From the NCBI GenBank assembly GCA_017449675.1, contig JAFTFG010000027.1, forward strand, positions 1-64,000: a DNA stretch of 64,000 bases. The letters run 5' to 3'. This document shows, piece by piece, positions 1 to 8,342 of the stretch. The position numbers were made by a program, and so were the translations under genes. The first letter of the stretch is position 1, and the number at the start of each line of letters is the position of its first letter. The stretch is from Prevotella sp. Lineage in GTDB: Bacteria; Bacteroidota; Bacteroidia; Bacteroidales; Bacteroidaceae. The notes beneath the pieces were generated by a model that ran no database searches, was not told where the DNA came from, and saw only the letters and a list, made by a program, of their open reading frames with translations.

Positions 1-1140
1 AATCACAACGTGTTAGGGTTAGCTACGATGGGCTGATACGATGTTTATGCCTCTGCAAAGATACTAATTTTTTAGCAAATCACAACGCTCATAATCTTCA
101 TACGTTTTGATGTTTAGATGTTTATGCCTCTGCAAAGATACTAATTTTTTAGCAAATCACAACGAGTATTGCCATAACAATAAACCCCTGCTGATGTTTA
201 TGCCTCTGCAAAGATACTAATTTTTTAGCAAATCACAACGCATCTTTGCATTGTGATATAAAACATAAGGATGTTTATGCCTCTGCAAAGATACTAATTT
301 TTTAGCAAATCACAACATCGTCACCTTCGCACCCGTCAGGTCATGCGATGTTTATGCCTCTGCAAAGATACTAATTTTTTAGCAAATCACAACTTGTAAT
401 GTGCATATAATTACTTTGTAAACGATGTTTATGCCTCTGCAAAGATACTAATTTTTTAGCAAATCACAACTGCAAGTGCCATACCTTCTGTGTCATCACA
501 GATGTTTATGCCTCTGCAAAGATACTAATTTTTTAGCAAATCACAACCTTCCGCTGAATCTCCCTTTCCAGGGCTTCGATGTTTATGCCTCTGCAAAGAT
601 ACTAATTTTTTAGCAAATCACAACACTTAGCCATAAGATTAGCAATCTCCATTGATGTTTATGCCTCTGCAAAGATACTAATTTTTTAGCAAATCACAAC
701 ATCTAAGTTGTTCACCCGTATGAATCCGTTGATGTTTATGCCTCTGCAAAGATACTAATTTTTTAGCAAATCACAACTTGTGCCTTGTAGACGTCTTTCA
801 GATTGCCGATGTTTATGCCTCTGCAAAGATACTAATTTTTTAGCAAATCACAACAACAAGAAGATGGAGCGCGAGTTCTACCCGGATGTTTATGCCTCTG
901 CAAAGATACTAATTTTTTAGCAAATCACAACCTTCTTACCTTTCTTCGCTTCGGGTTCGGGGATGTTTATGCCTCTGCAAAGATACTAATTTTTTAGCAA
1001 ATCACAACATCCAGCGTGAGGGTCTCCACAGTGGCCTGGATGTTTATGCCTCTGCAAAGATACTAATTTTTTAGCAAATCACAACGGGGTTGGCCTGTAC
1101 GTCGGCATCGCTGATGATGTTTATGCCTCTGCAAAGATAC
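1..1140 (-). CRISPR. CRISPR array, type II-C-like, 15 spacers in view
   Basis: Fourteen identical 47-bp repeats start at 40, 117, 193, 270, 347, 424, 501, 578, 654, 731, 808, 885, 962 and 1039. A partial repeat lies at 1-9 and a degenerate one at 1116-1140. The 15 spacers are 29-30 bp and all different. The array runs off the left edge, and no cas gene is in the window. Read on the minus strand the repeat begins GTTGTGATTTGC and ends ATAAACATC, which fits the 47-bp/30-bp geometry known for Bacteroidetes type II-C (Cas9) arrays; the subtype is inferred from that. The right-hand repeat keeps only its 25 nt next to the spacer, so this is probably the old end, away from spacer acquisition. Each repeat carries TATCTTTG, which resembles a host promoter. 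Confidence 0.97.
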
Positions 1141-1172
1141 AAATATTTTTGTAATCAACAAGGATTATCGGG
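1130..1172. repeat. 43-bp direct repeat, left copy
   Basis: Identical over 43 bp to 1901-1943. This copy replaces the outer half of the last CRISPR repeat. It contains the stop codon of the HEPN gene (1165-1167) and, on the minus strand, a promoter-like CTTG-N19-TATCTTTG (1132-1162) pointing into the CRISPR array. Confidence 0.95.
1132..1162 (-). promoter_or_regulatory. Putative promoter at the end of the CRISPR array
   Basis: The minus strand reads CTTG (1159-1162), 19 nt, then TATCTTTG (1132-1139), matching the Bacteroidetes -33/-7 layout. A start about 5 nt downstream would fall inside the terminal repeat, so transcription would enter the array from its right end. Whether it is active is inferred. 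Confidence 0.6.
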
Positions 1173-1569
1173 GCTTATTTATTAGTTTCTCAACTTCTTC
1201 AATTAACATTCTCGCTGGTTCTATTCTCTGCTGCAACTCATCAATTTCGACATCATAAGCACAATTGTAATCACTCTCTTCACGCATTGTCTGTAATTGA
1301 TTGTAGAGTTGCCCATATTCTTTCGGCAAAATACCAGTCTTTATATATTGTTGATTGAACAAGGCATGTGAGCCTCTATGAGTATTGACCTGATAACCAT
1401 CATTGATAAGCAATGCACAAACTGCATGGAACACTGAGTAATACATACGATTGGCTGCACCATTCAAACGCTTAGCATCCATTAGAACCTTTATTTCCTC
1501 ATAGGTTTCTCGCGCTTTTTTTAGTTCTAAAGATACTATTGTCTGACGCTCTTCATTACTTAGACTCAT
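1165..1569 (-). CDS. HEPN-domain protein, probable toxin of a HEPN/MNT pair
   Basis: A 134-residue, mostly helical protein with the HEPN-family signature NRMYYSVFH around residues 40-48, giving R41 and H48 as candidate active-site residues. HEPN proteins paired with small nucleotidyltransferases act as RNase toxins in the HepT/MntA-type systems; this one resembles the PF05168 kind more than classical HepT. Its ATG overlaps the stop of the upstream nucleotidyltransferase gene by four bases (ATGA), so the two are translationally coupled. The last codons and the stop lie inside the left 43-bp repeat, so the repeat supplies the C-terminal Pro-Arg. The RNase activity is inferred from family and partner. 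The pair could also belong to a phage-defence module, since it adjoins a CRISPR array. Confidence 0.85.
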   Translation of the reverse strand: MSLSNEERQTIVSLELKKARETYEEIKVLMDAKRLNGAANRMYYSVFHAVCALLINDGYQVNTHRGSHALFNQQYIKTGILPKEYGQLYNQLQTMREESDYNCAYDVEIDELQQRIEPARMLIEEVEKLINKPR

Positions 1570-1880
1570 ATAAGTACAATCTTATCTCGTTCAACATTTT
1601 TATGGAATGGCAAGAAAGTCCACTCACCCCATTGTTTCTTTGTATAGATATGAGGGCTAATTTCTTCACCTATGTCCCACCCGAACTCTCTAAAAGGATA
1701 ACCATAATCATAATCTTCGGAAGACAATTTAGGCTTATCAAGTAATATGAGTAAGTCCCAGTCGCTATCAGGACGGTTATCTCCACGAGCCCTCGAACCG
1801 TAAAGCAACAACGAACTTTTAGCAGGTAGTGTTTTATCTGCTATCTCCTTAATATTGCTTAACACTATGGTCTTTTCCAT
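1566..1880 (-). CDS. MntA-like minimal nucleotidyltransferase, probable antitoxin
   Basis: A 104-residue protein of the small nucleotidyltransferase (MNT) family. The motif GSRARGDNRPDSDWD (residues 28-42) has the classic Gly-Ser followed by Asp-x-Asp (D40, D42) that binds metal and NTP. In characterised pairs, MntA neutralises HepT by adding AMP to it. I chose the ATG at 1880: an in-frame ATG at 1913 lies upstream of the TATCTTTG promoter at 1903-1910, so it would not be in the transcript. The leader is then about 17 nt. The gene overlaps the HEPN gene by four bases. Confidence 0.85.
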   Translation of the reverse strand: MEKTIVLSNIKEIADKTLPAKSSLLLYGSRARGDNRPDSDWDLLILLDKPKLSSEDYDYGYPFREFGWDIGEEISPHIYTKKQWGEWTFLPFHKNVERDKIVLI

Positions 1881-1900
1881 ACGTACCACTCTTTTCTTTT

Positions 1901-1943
1901 TGCAAAGATACAAATATTTTTGTAATCAACAAGGATTATCGGG
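1901..1943. repeat. 43-bp direct repeat, right copy
   Basis: Exact copy of 1130-1172, 771 bp away. The two copies bracket the HEPN/MNT pair. Outside the copies the sequences differ: a CRISPR repeat on the left, GAAAAGTTTT on the right. Confidence 0.95.
1903..1933 (-). promoter_or_regulatory. Promoter of the HEPN/MNT operon
   Basis: CTTG (1930-1933), 19 nt, TATCTTTG (1903-1910) on the minus strand. It lies wholly inside the right 43-bp repeat and is therefore identical to the element at the end of the CRISPR array. It fixes the nucleotidyltransferase start at 1880. Confidence 0.7.
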
Positions 1944-1950
1944 AAAAGTT

Positions 1951-2136
1951 TTATTGAAACAACTCCCCCTCCACCATCCGGTCTTCATTGGAGAAATGGA
2001 TTTTGGGACGAGAAGCCTTGGACTCGTTGGGAGTCGTCTTTGCGACAGGAGTCTCGGGCTGAGGGTCAAACCTGTTGGCGACTTTCTCTGCAAAGTCAAA
2101 GAGTTTCTCTAAGAATTGATATATACGCTTGTCCAT
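1951..2136 (-). CDS. Small charged protein of unknown function
   Basis: A 61-residue reading frame preceded by a good minus-strand promoter box, TACCTTTG at 2175-2182, with a predicted leader of about 33 nt; that is the main reason to call it real. The N-terminal half (MDKRIYQFLEKLFDFAEKVA) looks like an amphipathic helix, and the rest is polar and probably disordered. I recognise no domain. It lies between the toxin-antitoxin cassette and the patatin gene and is transcribed toward the cassette. Confidence 0.5.
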   Translation of the reverse strand: MDKRIYQFLEKLFDFAEKVANRFDPQPETPVAKTTPNESKASRPKIHFSNEDRMVEGELFQ

Positions 2137-2174
2137 ACGTCATTGTTTTAATAAGTTAAACATGTTTTCGAGTG

Positions 2175-2182
2175 CAAAGGTA
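2175..2182 (-). promoter_or_regulatory. -7 box TACCTTTG for the 61-aa gene
   Basis: Minus-strand TACCTTTG, about 39 nt upstream of the ATG at 2136. No convincing -33 TTTG was checked. Confidence 0.5.
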
Positions 2183-2277
2183 ATTGGGAGATGTCCCAAA
2201 AGTCGGTACACCTTTCATTTATTTCATAGAAATTTTATTTAATGATGGATTTGTTTTGTCCTTCCCCCGTTTTTTTG

Positions 2278-2285
2278 TACCTTCG
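2278..2285 (+). promoter_or_regulatory. -7 box for patatin gene, leaderless geometry
   Basis: TACCTTCG followed by CAGC and then the ATG at 2290. With the usual start about 5 nt after the box, transcription would begin at the initiation codon itself. Confidence 0.6.
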
Positions 2286-2289
2286 CAGC

Positions 2290-3144
2290 ATGAATCATAA
2301 AAGAGGACTGGTTTTAGAAGGCGGAGCCATGCGAGGGCTGTGGTCGGCTGGCGTGACGGATGTGATGATGGAGCATAACATCCGGCCTGACGGTCTGATA
2401 GGTGTCTCTGCCGGTGCTGCCTTTGGCTGTAACTATAAGTCACGGCAGATAGGACGAGCCATCCGTTATAATACCCGTTTTGCCAAGGATCCTCGCTATA
2501 GTGGACTGCGCTCGTTAATCAAGAGCGGTGATTATTTCAATGCACAGTTCGGCTATCATGTGGTGCCTTATGAGTATGACCTCTTTGATGTCGAGACTTT
2601 TGAACAGGACCCTATGACATTTACCGTTGTCTGTACGGATGTGGAGACGGGAAAGGCCGTATACCACGACATGGGACATGTGGACTACGACGAGTTGGAG
2701 TGGTTACGTGCTTCCGCATCAATGCCCGTTGCCTCGAAAGTCGTTGAGGTACAAGGTCGGAAACTGCTGGACGGGGGTGTCGCCGACTCTATTCCCCTGG
2801 AGTATTTCGAGTCGATAGGCTACGACCGTAATGTCGTTGTCCTCACCCAGCCCCTCGGTTACAGGAAAGAACATAACAAACTGATGCCGCTGATGCGTTT
2901 GTCCCTACGTAAATATCCTAAGATGATTGAAGCACTGGACCAGCGACACCTGATGTACAACCAACAACTGGAATATGTCGCACAGGCCGAACGGGAGGGA
3001 CGCTGTCTGGTGATCCGTCCTGACGAGAAAATACCCATCGGACATATCTCCCACGACCCTGAGGAGATGCGCCATGTCTATGAACTGGGACGACAGATTG
3101 GTGAACGAAACATCCATCAAATCATGGATTTTTATCATCTTTAA
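2290..3144 (+). CDS. Patatin-like phospholipase
   Basis: A 284-residue patatin-family serine acylhydrolase. It has the oxyanion-hole loop GGAMRG (residues 11-16), the nucleophile elbow GVSAG (Ser40) and the catalytic Asp161 in DGGVADS, giving a complete Ser-Asp dyad. The family cleaves acyl groups from phospholipids or related lipids; the substrate here is unknown. There is no signal peptide, so it is probably cytosolic or peripheral to the membrane. An ATG at 2242 lies upstream of the promoter box and is rejected in favour of 2290. It is first in a tight run with trmD (27-bp gap) and the aminopeptidase. Confidence 0.92.
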   Translation: MNHKRGLVLEGGAMRGLWSAGVTDVMMEHNIRPDGLIGVSAGAAFGCNYKSRQIGRAIRYNTRFAKDPRYSGLRSLIKSGDYFNAQFGYHVVPYEYDLFDVETFEQDPMTFTVVCTDVETGKAVYHDMGHVDYDELEWLRASASMPVASKVVEVQGRKLLDGGVADSIPLEYFESIGYDRNVVVLTQPLGYRKEHNKLMPLMRLSLRKYPKMIEALDQRHLMYNQQLEYVAQAEREGRCLVIRPDEKIPIGHISHDPEEMRHVYELGRQIGERNIHQIMDFYHL

Positions 3145-3175
3145 TGTGTAATCTTTAATGTTTTATTTATAATGA
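3139..3175 (+). repeat. Degenerate heptamer repeat at the patatin/trmD junction
   Basis: About five 7-nt units in phase (such as TTTAATG TGTAATC, ending TATAATG). The final unit carries the trmD start codon, and the first overlaps the patatin stop. Confidence 0.6.
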
Positions 3176-3849
3176 GAATAGACATTATCACGGTATTGCC
3201 CGAAATGCTGGAGGGCTTCGTACACGAAAGTATCCTTGCCCGTGCCGAGAAGAAGGGACTGGCAGAGATCAGACTGCATAACCTTCGTGACTATACACTC
3301 GACAAATGGCGGCGGGTGGACGACTATCCCTATGGGGGCAGTGCCGGTATGGTGATGCAGTGTGAACCCATCGACCGTTGTATCACGGCACTGAAGGCAG
3401 AGCGTGACTACGACGAGGTGATTTTCACCTCTCCGGACGGAGAGCGCTTCGACCAGCATATGGCCAACGAACTGTCGCTGAAAGGGAATATCATCATCTT
3501 GGCAGGACATTACAAAGGCATTGACCAAAGAATACGTGACCACCTGATTACCAAGGAGATATCCATTGGCGATTTCGTTCTGACAGGGGGTGAACTCGTG
3601 GCTGCCATGATCGCCGATGCAGTAGTCAGAGTTGTACCAGGAGTCATCGGTGACGAGCAGAGTGCCCTCTCCGACTGTTTTCAGGACGATATCCTTGCGG
3701 CTCCTATCTATACCCGTCCTGCCGACTATAAAGGATGGAAGGTTCCGGATATTCTGCTGAGCGGTAATGAAGCCAAGATCAAAGAATGGGAATTAGAGCA
3801 GGCGATGGAACGTACACGTAGGCTCCGTCCTGACTTGTTGAAAGAATAA
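3172..3849 (+). CDS. trmD: tRNA (guanine-37-N1)-methyltransferase
   Basis: A 225-residue SPOUT-family enzyme that methylates N1 of G37 in tRNAs, which prevents +1 frameshifting; S-adenosylmethionine is the donor. The start [13 protein letters not shown] is typical. The knot region (about residues 85-145) carries the SAM-binding loops, with the family hallmark [12 protein letters not shown] followed by [10 protein letters not shown]. Length is normal. The ATG lies in the heptamer repeat after the patatin gene, and the next gene begins 24 bp after its stop, so the three genes are probably cotranscribed. Confidence 0.97.
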   Translation: MRIDIITVLPEMLEGFVHESILARAEKKGLAEIRLHNLRDYTLDKWRRVDDYPYGGSAGMVMQCEPIDRCITALKAERDYDEVIFTSPDGERFDQHMANELSLKGNIIILAGHYKGIDQRIRDHLITKEISIGDFVLTGGELVAAMIADAVVRVVPGVIGDEQSALSDCFQDDILAAPIYTRPADYKGWKVPDILLSGNEAKIKEWELEQAMERTRRLRPDLLKE

Positions 3850-3873
3850 TGAAAAACTAAAAACTAATGCTAT

Positions 3874-5265
3874 ATGTTCAATAAAGAGACATACATTCGG
3901 CGTCGTGCCGAACTTAAGAAACTGGTAGGAGAAGGAATTGTCGTGCTCTTTGGTAATAACGAGGCACCGTATAACTATCCTTCCAATTGTTATGCACCCA
4001 TGCGTCAGGACTCTTCGTTCCTCTATTATTTTGGACAACACCGTGACGGACTGGTTGGCGTGATAGATATCGACAACGACGAGGAATGGCTCTTCGGTGA
4101 CGATATAGATGTAGAGGATATCGTGTGGATGGGATTCACCCCGTCTGTCGCTGATCTGGCCGCAGAGGTAGGTATCAGTAAGACAGCACCGATGGCACAA
4201 CTTACATCTTACATCAAACATCAGACATCAAACATCCACTTCCTCCCTCCCTATCGCCATGACACCAAGATACAGATCATGGACCTGTTGGGTATTCACC
4301 CTTCCAAACAGAAGGAAGCGGCCTCACTGAAACTCATCCATGCTGTCGTAAAGATGCGTGCCACGAAAGAGCCACAGGAGATAGAGGCCATCGAACGTGC
4401 CTGTGATGTAGGCTATGCCATGCATACCACTGCCCAACTATTGATCAAGCCCGGTGTCACTGAACGTTTTATCGGCGGACAGGTGGACGGCATCGCCCGC
4501 AGTCTGGCCAATGGTACCAGTTTCGCTACCATCTTCTCACAGCATGGGGAGATCATGCACGGTAATCCCTCTGAGGCCAAACTGGAGGACGGCAGACTGG
4601 TATTGTGTGATGCGGGATGTGAACTGGATGACTATTGCTCCGACCACACCCGTACGATGCCTGTCAACGGAAAGTTCACCCAGCGTCAGTTGGAGATATA
4701 CAGCATCGTAGAGGCTTGCCACGACTATGTTCTGGAAGTGGCCAAACCCGGTATGAAATATATGGATGTGCATTTTGCCGTATGCCGTATGATGACAGAG
4801 CGTTTGAAGGAACTCGGACTCATGAAGGGTGATACCGATGAGGCTGTCAGAGCCGGTGCTCATGCCATGTTCCTACCTCACGGTCTGGGACACATGATGG
4901 GTATGGACGTTCACGACATGGAGGGACTGGGCCAGATCTATGTAGGTTTTGACGACGAGACACGCCCCAATCTGGAACAGTTTGGTACTAACTGTCTACG
5001 CATGGGCCGACGCCTCGAAGAAGGCTTCGTGGTCACAGACGAGCCAGGCATCTACTTCATCCCAGCCCTCATCGACGAGTGGAAGGCCAGCGGCCATTGC
5101 AAGGAATTCCTGAACTTCGACAAACTGGAAACCTACAAGGACTTCGGCGGCATTCGTATTGAGGATGACGTGCTGATTACCAAGGACGGCTGTCGCTTCC
5201 TCGGCTCGAAGCGCATCCCTTATCATCCCAAGGACGTAGAGGAGTTTATGGCACAACAACCATAA
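3874..5265 (+). CDS. pepP: Xaa-Pro aminopeptidase (aminopeptidase P, M24)
   Basis: A 463-residue metallopeptidase that removes an N-terminal residue preceding proline. It has an N-terminal AMP_N (creatinase-like) domain (about 1-150) and a C-terminal pita-bread catalytic domain. Metal ligands are visible as DAGCELDDYCSDHTRT (two Asp), HGLGHMMGMDVHD (His), DEPGIYF (Glu) and GGIRIEDD (Glu). Near residue 111 the DNA holds five in-phase heptamers (4204-4238), encoding SYIKHQTSN in the loop between the two domains. That looks like a neutral insertion of the junction-type repeat seen elsewhere in this window. Confidence 0.94.
   Translation: MFNKETYIRRRAELKKLVGEGIVVLFGNNEAPYNYPSNCYAPMRQDSSFLYYFGQHRDGLVGVIDIDNDEEWLFGDDIDVEDIVWMGFTPSVADLAAEVGISKTAPMAQLTSYIKHQTSNIHFLPPYRHDTKIQIMDLLGIHPSKQKEAASLKLIHAVVKMRATKEPQEIEAIERACDVGYAMHTTAQLLIKPGVTERFIGGQVDGIARSLANGTSFATIFSQHGEIMHGNPSEAKLEDGRLVLCDAGCELDDYCSDHTRTMPVNGKFTQRQLEIYSIVEACHDYVLEVAKPGMKYMDVHFAVCRMMTERLKELGLMKGDTDEAVRAGAHAMFLPHGLGHMMGMDVHDMEGLGQIYVGFDDETRPNLEQFGTNCLRMGRRLEEGFVVTDEPGIYFIPALIDEWKASGHCKEFLNFDKLETYKDFGGIRIEDDVLITKDGCRFLGSKRIPYHPKDVEEFMAQQP
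4204..4238 (+). repeat. Five heptamers inside the aminopeptidase P gene
   Basis: Units are ACATCTT, ACATCAA, ACATCAG, ACATCAA and ACATCCA. The reading frame stays open. Confidence 0.85.
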
Positions 5266-5328
5266 CAAAAGCCGCCCATGTTGTAATAAAATACTCCCTA
5301 TATAATTGAGGGAAATCCCTATAATTAT

Positions 5329-5359
5329 TTTGTCAGTTGAATAAGAATTTGTAATTTTG
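5329..5359 (+). promoter_or_regulatory. Consensus promoter of the C1 peptidase-recJ-recQ operon
   Basis: TTTG (5329-5332), 19 nt, TAATTTTG (5352-5359), the best fit to the Bacteroidetes consensus seen here. The predicted start near 5364 leaves a leader of about 26 nt. Confidence 0.75.
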
Positions 5360-5389
5360 CAACAAAATAAACTAAAATAACATTACACA

Positions 5390-6589
5390 ATGAGAAAACT
5401 AATGACTTTAGCCCTGCTCGCCTTCACGGCAGTGGGTGTACAGGCTGAGCAGAAAGACTCAGTCAACAAGAACAAACCTGTGTTCACAGTGATCAAGGAG
5501 AACCCCATCACCTCCATCAAGGACCAGAACCGCAGTGGTACATGTTGGGACTACTCCACCCTCTCTTTCTTCGAGGCAGAGATCCTCAAGAAAACCGGTA
5601 AGACCTATGACCTCTGTGAGTCGTTCGTGGCTAACAAGAACTACATGGATCGTGCTATCCAGGTAGTCCGCCTGCATGGTGACTGCCAGTTCTCACAGGG
5701 TGGCTCTGCCTATGATGTCCACTATGTGCTTCAGAACTATGGTATCTGTCCAGAGGATGCCATGCCGTTCCCTGGTTCCCTCTATGGTGACTCACTCAAC
5801 AACTTCAACGAGTTCTTCTCACTGCTGGAACCGTATGTAGAGGCTGTATCCAAGAACAAAGCCAAGAAAATCTCCGGTCAGTGGAAAGAAGGTATGCAGG
5901 GTATCCTCGATGCCTACCTCGGTAAATGTCCTGAGACCTTTACCTACGAGGGCAAGACCTATACTCCGAAGACCTTTGCCGCCAGTCTCGGACTCGACTG
6001 GAACGATTATGTAAGCATCACCAGTTATACCCACCATCCTTTCTACACCGCCTTCGCTGTAGAGGTTCAGGACAACTGGCGCAATCCGCTGTCCTATAAC
6101 CTGCCGATGGACGAGATGATGCAGATTATCGACAATGCCATCATGAACGGCTATACCGTAGCATGGGGAGGTGATGTCTCTGAGGACGGTTTCACACGCA
6201 AGGGACTGGCCTATGCCATCGACGGCAAGGCCGCACAGAACCTGCGAGGCAGTGACATGGCACGCTGGTTGAAACTGGCTCCTGCCAAGAAGCGTGACAT
6301 CATCGACTCACTGGGATGCACCGTTCCTGAGATTATTCCTACACAGGAGCAGCGCCAGGAGCGTTATGACAACTGGGAACTCACTGACGACCACGGCATG
6401 CTGATCTTTGGTATCGCCAAAGACCAGAACGGCAAGGAATACTATATGGTGAAGAACTCATGGGGCGAGAGCGGTGACTACAAAGGTATCTGGTATATGA
6501 CCAAGACCTTCATCGCTGCCAACACGATGGACTATACCGTCAACAAGAACGCCATTCCTAAGGATATTCGCAAGAAACTCGGACTGTAG
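5390..6589 (+). CDS. Secreted C1B (PepC/bleomycin hydrolase-like) cysteine peptidase
   Basis: A 399-residue papain-like peptidase with a signal peptide (MRKLMTLALLAFTAVGVQA), so it acts in the periplasm or outside the cell. The catalytic Cys52 is in NRSGTCWDYS, His335 in DDHGML and Asn356 in VKNSWGE, a complete triad in family order. C1B enzymes are usually aminopeptidases, with a C-terminal arm reaching into the active site. A second, distinct C1B peptidase is at 45347-46747. recJ begins 22 bp after the stop, so this gene heads an operon with two DNA-repair genes; I see no functional link. Confidence 0.92.
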   Translation: MRKLMTLALLAFTAVGVQAEQKDSVNKNKPVFTVIKENPITSIKDQNRSGTCWDYSTLSFFEAEILKKTGKTYDLCESFVANKNYMDRAIQVVRLHGDCQFSQGGSAYDVHYVLQNYGICPEDAMPFPGSLYGDSLNNFNEFFSLLEPYVEAVSKNKAKKISGQWKEGMQGILDAYLGKCPETFTYEGKTYTPKTFAASLGLDWNDYVSITSYTHHPFYTAFAVEVQDNWRNPLSYNLPMDEMMQIIDNAIMNGYTVAWGGDVSEDGFTRKGLAYAIDGKAAQNLRGSDMARWLKLAPAKKRDIIDSLGCTVPEIIPTQEQRQERYDNWELTDDHGMLIFGIAKDQNGKEYYMVKNSWGESGDYKGIWYMTKTFIAANTMDYTVNKNAIPKDIRKKLGL

Positions 6590-6611
6590 GTTACTTTAAA
6601 TGGTTACGTAA

Positions 6612-8339
6612 ATGCACTATCAATGGAATTACGAACCACCTACACCCGAAAGACAACAGGCAGCCAAAGAACTGGCTGAGAAGATTGGAATGAGTCCGAT
6701 CGTTGCCGACTTGCTCATTGGACGTGGCATCAAGACGGAGAGTGCGGCCAAGCGGTTCTTCAGACCGATGATGAACGAACTCATCGATCCGTTCCTGATG
6801 AACGACATGGACATTGCAGTAGACCGTCTGAACGACGCAATGGGACGCAAAGAGCGTATCATGGTATATGGCGACTACGATGTCGACGGGTGTACAGCGG
6901 TGGCACTGGTATATAAGTTTCTACAGCAGTTCTATTCAAATATTGACTATTATATTCCTAACCGTGAGGAAGAAGGCTATGGAGTCAGTATCAAGGGAAT
7001 AGACTATGCGAAGGAAACTGATGTAAAACTGATTATCGTACTCGACTGCGGTATCAAGGCGATAGAGGAGATAGCCTATGCAAAAGAGCAGGGCATCGAC
7101 TTTATCATCTGCGACCATCACGTCCCTGACGAGGTGATGCCGCCAGCCGTTGCGATCCTGAATCCTAAACGGGAAGACTCTACTTATCCGTTTAAGGACT
7201 TATGCGGATGTGGCGTGGGATTCAAACTGATGCAGGCTTTTGCCAAGAATAACGGTATACCCTTTGCCCGCCTGATTCCCCTACTCGATTTCTGTGCGGT
7301 CAGCATTGCCGCTGATCTGGTACCGGTAACGAGTGAGAACCGTATTCTTGCCTTCCATGGACTGAAGCAACTGAACCAAAGCCCGTCAATCGGTCTGAAG
7401 GCGATTATAGAGATCTGTGGACTGACGGGGCGTGAACTGACGATGAGTGATATCGTCTTCAAGATCGGACCTCGCATCAATGCCAGCGGTCGTATGCAGA
7501 ATGGTAAAGAGGCTGTAGAACTACTGGTGGAGAAAGACTTCCAGAAAGCACTGACAGAGGCCAACCGGATCAACGAGTATAACGAGCAGCGTAAGGATGT
7601 CGACAAGGAGATGACCAAAGAGGCGAATGAGATTGTAGAGCGGTTGGAGAGTCAACAGCACATGCAGTCTATCGTACTCTATGATGAAGGTTGGAAGAAA
7701 GGTGTGGTGGGCATCGTGGCCTCCCGCCTGACAGAACTCTATTTCCGCCCTACCGTCGTACTGACCATTATTGACGGTATCGCCTCCGGCTCCGCCCGTA
7801 GTGTGGCAGGCTTTGATATCTACGATGCCATCAAGAGTTGCCGCGACCTGTTGGAGAACTTCGGGGGGCATACCTATGCCGTCGGTCTCACGCTCAAACA
7901 AGAGAACATTCCGGAGTTCCGTAAGCGTTTCCAGGAATATGTCAGCCATCATATCTTGCCGGAACAGACACTGCCAACACTTGAGATTGATGAAGAGATA
8001 GACTTCAAGGATATCTCTAAGAAGGTACATAACGATCTGCGTCGGCTGGCTCCTCATGGTCCGGAGAATCCCAAGCCTTTGTTCCTGACCCGTAATGTCT
8101 ATGACTATGGTACTTCAAAGGTAGTAGGTCGTCATCAAGAGCATATCAAACTCGAACTCGTTGACTCGAAGTCGGCCGTTGTGATGAACGGTATTGCTTT
8201 CGGACAAAGTGCCGAGGCACATTATATCAAGTCGAAGCGTTCCTTTGATATTGTATATACCATTGAGGAAAATACCTATAAGCGCGGTGAGGTACAGTTG
8301 CAGATAGAGGACATTATGCCTTCGTCAAATGAGAAATAA
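6612..8339 (+). CDS. recJ: Single-stranded-DNA-specific 5'-3' exonuclease RecJ
   Basis: A 575-residue DHH-family nuclease of normal length that degrades single-stranded DNA 5' to 3' in recombination and mismatch repair. The N-terminal DHH domain shows the metal-binding motifs VYGDYDVDGCTA (about residues 80-91), LDCG and CDHHVPDE. The DHHA1 domain follows, including GRMQNGKEAVELL and GSARSVAGFDIYDA, then the RecJ OB domain near the C terminus. recQ starts 3 bp after its stop. Pairing RecJ with RecQ is functionally sensible because the helicase supplies single strands to the nuclease. Confidence 0.97.
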   Translation: MHYQWNYEPPTPERQQAAKELAEKIGMSPIVADLLIGRGIKTESAAKRFFRPMMNELIDPFLMNDMDIAVDRLNDAMGRKERIMVYGDYDVDGCTAVALVYKFLQQFYSNIDYYIPNREEEGYGVSIKGIDYAKETDVKLIIVLDCGIKAIEEIAYAKEQGIDFIICDHHVPDEVMPPAVAILNPKREDSTYPFKDLCGCGVGFKLMQAFAKNNGIPFARLIPLLDFCAVSIAADLVPVTSENRILAFHGLKQLNQSPSIGLKAIIEICGLTGRELTMSDIVFKIGPRINASGRMQNGKEAVELLVEKDFQKALTEANRINEYNEQRKDVDKEMTKEANEIVERLESQQHMQSIVLYDEGWKKGVVGIVASRLTELYFRPTVVLTIIDGIASGSARSVAGFDIYDAIKSCRDLLENFGGHTYAVGLTLKQENIPEFRKRFQEYVSHHILPEQTLPTLEIDEEIDFKDISKKVHNDLRRLAPHGPENPKPLFLTRNVYDYGTSKVVGRHQEHIKLELVDSKSAVVMNGIAFGQSAEAHYIKSKRSFDIVYTIEENTYKRGEVQLQIEDIMPSSNEK

Positions 8340-8342
8340 GAA

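Noticed and set aside
1..1140. Assigning spacers to phages from their reading frames
   Set aside because: Many spacers read open on the minus strand, but a 30-bp stretch is usually open in some frame by chance; a database search is needed.
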